From positions 151,504-215,503 of the forward strand of contig DPRR01000019.1 of assembly GCA_003538625.1 (NCBI GenBank): a DNA stretch of 64,000 nt, in the 5' to 3' direction. The notes under the pieces are model-generated. The model had not been told where the DNA came from. It made no database searches and saw only the letters and a program-made list of their open reading frames with translations. Below are positions 61,205-64,000 of this stretch, one piece after another; the stretch's first letter is position 1; each line of letters begins with the position of its first letter. The position numbers were made by a program, and so were the translations under genes. The stretch is from Ignavibacteriales bacterium (GTDB lineage Bacteria > Bacteroidota > Ignavibacteria > Ignavibacteriales > Ignavibacteriaceae).

Positions 61205-63190
61205 ATGAGCGAACAACACGAAGGACAGGTTAAAGGACTTCCCGAGAATGCTTACACTGAACTTAAGCCCGGTGAAGAATACAAACCACTGATGCCTGCA
61301 GATTCCAATCCGCAGGAAATTACTGTTTACTCTGTAACAATGGGTTTGCTGATGGCAGTTTTATTTTCTGCTGCTGCAGCTTATCTCGGTTTAAAAATCG
61401 GGCAGGTTTTTGAAGCAGCCATTCCGATTGCAATTATTGCAGTTGGTGTTTCAACTTTGCTTAAGATAAAAGGATCCCTTGGACAGAATGTGATTATTCA
61501 ATCAATCGGACAAAACTCGGGTTTGATAGTTGCCGGTGCCATTTTTACTATTCCTGCATTGTATATCCTAAACCTTCATGCAGAATTTTATCAGATATTT
61601 TTAGCATCTGCTTTTGGCGGTGTATTGGGAATGTTATTTCTCATTCCTTTTAGAAAATATTTTGTTGCAGAAATGCATGGCAAGTTTCCTTTTCCCGAAG
61701 CAACCGCAACCACAGAAATTTTAGTTGCCGGTGAAAAGGGCGGCAAGCAGGCTTTGGTTCTTGTTGTAAGCGGTTTAATTGGCGGCTTTTATGATTTCAT
61801 TATCGCAACTTTTGGATGGTGGAGTGAAACTTTTACAACAAGAGTCGTTGGCGTTGGCGAAATGCTTGCAGATAAGTTTAAACTTGTATTTCGGTTAAAC
61901 GTGGGTGCCGCAGTTATGGGTTTGGGCTATATTGTCGGATTAAAATATGCTGCTATTATTGCTGCAGGATCTTTTGTTTCCTGGTATCTTTTAGTACCTG
62001 TTATCTCTTACATTGGCGGCGGCTTAACAGAAACATTTGGTACCGGTGCAACAAAATTAATTTCTGCAATGAGTGCTGAAGAAATTTTCAGACAATACGT
62101 TCGCCATGTAGGTATCGGCGGAATTGCAATGGCTGGTATTATCGGAATTATTCGTTCATCTAAAATAATCAGAGATGCTCTTGTACTTGCAGTAAAAGAA
62201 ATCTTTGAAAAGAAGACTGAAAGTAACACTGCTAAAAGAACTCAATTAGATCTTTCGATGAAAATTATTGTTGGTGGATTAATTATTACTTCAATACTTC
62301 TTTTTATTTTCTTCCAGATGGGAGTTGTTCATAACCTTGGCTGGGCTTTAGCAGGATTATTAATTGTACTTATTATTTCCTTTTTGTTTACAACTGTTGC
62401 TGCCAACGCAATTGCAATTGTTGGAACAAACCCCGTAAGCGGAATGACTTTAATGACATTAATTTTATCCTCTATTGTTCTTACCTCTGTTGGATTGAAG
62501 GGAGAATCCGGAATGATTGCCGCTCTGATTATTGGAGGTGTTGTTTGTACAGCTCTTTCTATGGCTGGCGGGTTTATTACTGATCTTAAAATTGGCTACT
62601 GGCTCGGGTCCACACCACGCAAACAGGAACAGTGGAAATTTTTAGGTGTGCTTGTTTCTGCATTAACAGTTGGTTTTGTTATAATGATATTAAATGAGAC
62701 TTACGGATTTGTCGGTGAAGGTTCACTTGTTGCGCCGCAGGCAAATGCAATGGCTGCAGTTATTCAGCCGTTAATGGATCAGCAGCCGGCACCGTGGATT
62801 CTTTACATCGTTGGAGCAATCTTAGCTCTAGTGTTAACAATGATAAAAGTTCCTGCATTAGCATTTGCACTTGGAATGTATATACCTCTTGAACTTAACA
62901 CTCCGCTTTTGGTTGGTGGATTGATAGCACATTATGTATCTACACGCAGCAAAGATGAAAAAGTAAATACTGCAAGAAGAGAACGCGGAACACTGATTGC
63001 TTCTGGATTTATTGCCGGTGGAGCGTTAATGGGAGTTATAAGTGCGATCTTAAGATGGCAGGGATTTAACTGGGTTAATCCTGAATGGGCAGAATCACAC
63101 TCAGCAGAAATTCTTGGTATTGTAATGTTTGCAGTTATCTGTCTTTATATGATCTGGGATTCTTTAAGAGGGAAACCGGACGCCGAGTAA
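61205..63190 (+). CDS. OPT family oligopeptide transporter
   Basis: This 661-residue inner-membrane protein with about 14-16 hydrophobic segments has the OPT pattern: EITVYSVTMGLLMAVLFSAA, AAYLGLKIGQVFEAAIPIAI, KFPFPEATATTEILVAGEKG, VGTNPVSGMTLMTLILSSIV and LGSTPRKQEQWKFLGVLVSA. OPT proteins import small peptides or metal-chelates by H+ symport. An AAAGGAAAG ribosome binding site precedes the ATG. Its coupling to the S8 peptidase gene (14 bases) supports peptide uptake. Confidence 0.95.
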   Translation: MSEQHEGQVKGLPENAYTELKPGEEYKPLMPADSNPQEITVYSVTMGLLMAVLFSAAAAYLGLKIGQVFEAAIPIAIIAVGVSTLLKIKGSLGQNVIIQSIGQNSGLIVAGAIFTIPALYILNLHAEFYQIFLASAFGGVLGMLFLIPFRKYFVAEMHGKFPFPEATATTEILVAGEKGGKQALVLVVSGLIGGFYDFIIATFGWWSETFTTRVVGVGEMLADKFKLVFRLNVGAAVMGLGYIVGLKYAAIIAAGSFVSWYLLVPVISYIGGGLTETFGTGATKLISAMSAEEIFRQYVRHVGIGGIAMAGIIGIIRSSKIIRDALVLAVKEIFEKKTESNTAKRTQLDLSMKIIVGGLIITSILLFIFFQMGVVHNLGWALAGLLIVLIISFLFTTVAANAIAIVGTNPVSGMTLMTLILSSIVLTSVGLKGESGMIAALIIGGVVCTALSMAGGFITDLKIGYWLGSTPRKQEQWKFLGVLVSALTVGFVIMILNETYGFVGEGSLVAPQANAMAAVIQPLMDQQPAPWILYIVGAILALVLTMIKVPALAFALGMYIPLELNTPLLVGGLIAHYVSTRSKDEKVNTARRERGTLIASGFIAGGALMGVISAILRWQGFNWVNPEWAESHSAEILGIVMFAVICLYMIWDSLRGKPDAE

Positions 63191-63205
63191 TCTTATTTAA
63201 TTGTG

Positions 63206-63242
63206 TAATCAGCTGTTACGGACCGACCGTGACAGCTGATTA
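63206..63242. terminator. Long hairpin between OPT and XRE genes
   Basis: TAATCAGCTGTTACGG pairs with CCGTGACAGCTGATTA (one G-U) around ACCGA: 16 bp. There is no T-tract, but it lies between convergent genes and may block both transcripts. Confidence 0.6.
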
Positions 63243-63268
63243 AGCGGGAATGACCTACATAGACCTAT

Positions 63269-63628
63269 TTATTTTTTAAGCATTTCTTTTTTTAATTCAT
63301 CAATTCTATTTGTAAAGTCTGAGAGCATATCTACAGGTATGTCTTTTAGTATGTCATTTACTTTTTTTGCTTCCTGATTGCGGATGAGTGTTGTTAAGGG
63401 GTGGTTTGATGTTTTGATTTTGTCATCGGGGATGTATTCGATTAAATCGTTGGGGGTGCAATTGAAAGCGATGCAAAGTTTTTCAATTTGTGATAGTTTA
63501 AGCGATGAGAAATGACCACCGTATATTCTTGAAGCGGTATATTTGGTGAATCCGAATTTTTGGAGATAGCCAACCGGCTGCAGAACTGCACGATTGTTAA
63601 TGAGGCGTTTGAGATTGTACTTTAGCAT
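63269..63628 (-). CDS. XRE-family helix-turn-helix regulator
   Basis: This 119-residue DNA-binding protein starts MLKYNLKRLINNRAVLQPVG then KFGFTKYTASRIYGGHFSSL, an atypical Cro/C1 HTH. It continues LSQIEKLCIAFNCTPNDLIE and YIPDDKIKTSNHPLTTLIRN, a layout common in small Bacteroidota regulators. The C-terminal ~45 residues are helical and charged. About 65 bp upstream of its start begins a 231-bp array of 21-bp direct repeats. The regulator could bind that array and control itself; no phage or plasmid genes are adjacent. Confidence 0.88.
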   Translation of the reverse strand: MLKYNLKRLINNRAVLQPVGYLQKFGFTKYTASRIYGGHFSSLKLSQIEKLCIAFNCTPNDLIEYIPDDKIKTSNHPLTTLIRNQEAKKVNDILKDIPVDMLSDFTNRIDELKKEMLKK

Positions 63629-64000
63629 TAAGGGTATTCCAATAATTATTATTTAGGGTTAAATTAAAACAATAGAAGGTAAGTTGCAAAAGATGAGACT
63701 GTAATTTTGTACAATACAACTGTAATTGCGTACAATGCAACTATAATTTTGTACAATGCAACTATAATTGCGTGAAATATAACTATAATTGTATGTAATG
63801 CAACTATAATTGTGTGAAATACAACTGTAGTTGTGTCTAATGCAACTGTAATTGCGTGAAATACAACTATATTTTAATGAAATGAGACTATTGACTTAAG
63901 AAATGCAACTAATTTGAACTTAAATGCCGAATTTGAGCTATTTTTTAATATGTAAATATAAATAGTTAACAAGTGTTAAAAATTTTTGCTATAAATATTG
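63629..64000. other. 372-bp gene-free region at the right edge
   Basis: It consists mainly of the 21-bp tandem array, with an AT-rich tail from 63926. On the minus strand one frame is free of stops across the array but has no ATG, GTG or TTG, so I do not call it a gene. Confidence 0.6.
63695..63925. repeat. Tandem array of eleven 21-bp units
   Basis: Units begin at 63695, 63716, 63737, 63758, 63779, 63800, 63821, 63842, 63863, 63884 and 63905, exactly 21 bp apart; the last unit is weak. The approximate consensus is GCAACTATAATTGCGTACAA followed by T. The part ATTGCGTACAAT is a partial dyad (ATTG...CAAT), and some units hold the perfect palindrome TTGTACAA. Confidence 0.92.

Noticed and set aside
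63640..63900. Minus-strand stop-free frame across the 21-bp array, reading a heptad-like NYSCI repeat
   Set aside because: There is no ATG, GTG or TTG in the frame and no ribosome binding site. Because 21 is divisible by three, a stop-free unit repeats automatically.
63695..63925. CRISPR-like array
   Set aside because: Units are contiguous without unique spacers and no cas genes are present.

Overview
The window reads as chromosome of an Ignavibacteria-like bacterium (Bacteroidota/Chlorobiota, FCB superphylum). The inference rests on AT-rich DNA, secreted proteins ending in the type IX secretion (T9SS) sorting tail of the kind NYPNPFNPTTEI plus FlgD-like ends, Sec-dependent barrels and lipoproteins, and intergenic palindromic repeats. 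No rRNA, tRNA, CRISPR array, transposase or prophage was recognised.

Layout. 1-11.9 kb: a truncated lamin-tail secreted protein, a heme-c/beta-barrel protein, a receiver/PPDK-N fusion, a small membrane protein that appears to start with CTG, a GNAT-like protein, a CPA2 antiporter, a TSGGD-repeat protein and a TPM protein. 12-17.7 kb (minus strand): two surface proteins, a broken DUF559 nuclease gene among repeats, a stalk-AMIN-Amidase_3 cell-wall amidase, an ICMT-like methyltransferase and Trm112. 17.8-25 kb: a TetR-led operon with a LolA-like protein, two FtsX-type permeases, a LolD-like ATPase and a barrel, then a lipoprotein and a Yip1 protein. 25-35.8 kb: TPR protein, PPK2, ArsC/Spx-like protein, T9SS carboxypeptidase, cytochrome c, SIMPL protein, DUF255 thioredoxin-fold protein, and a sigma factor fused through a membrane helix to a FecR-like domain. 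35.9-43.4 kb (minus): pyruvate dehydrogenase E3, an M29 aminopeptidase, E2 and homodimeric E1, with a GxxExxY gene between E2 and E1. 43.8-52.3 kb: hydrolase, glycosyltransferase, DUF192, GmhA, GGGP synthase, NUDIX, YkvA-like, S9 peptidase and three unknown genes. 52.4-64 kb: methyltransferase, RlmD, a repeat-rich T9SS protein, a DUF433/DUF5615 toxin-antitoxin-like pair beside rsmI, an S8 peptidase with an OPT transporter, and an XRE regulator with an upstream tandem array.

The genes suggest a protein/peptide-degrading heterotroph: M14, S8, S9 and M29 peptidases plus an OPT transporter, with carbon entering through pyruvate dehydrogenase. Two heme-binding proteins indicate c-type electron transport at the envelope.

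Most notable are: (i) an array of about eleven exactly 21-bp units next to an XRE regulator; (ii) a diverged second copy of the 3' end of rsmI on the far side of the DUF433/DUF5615 pair, suggesting insertion at a gene end; (iii) two small nuclease-like genes (DUF559, GxxExxY) each flanked by their own repeats; (iv) the one-protein sigma/anti-sigma architecture; and (v) the TetR-controlled Lol-like envelope operon.
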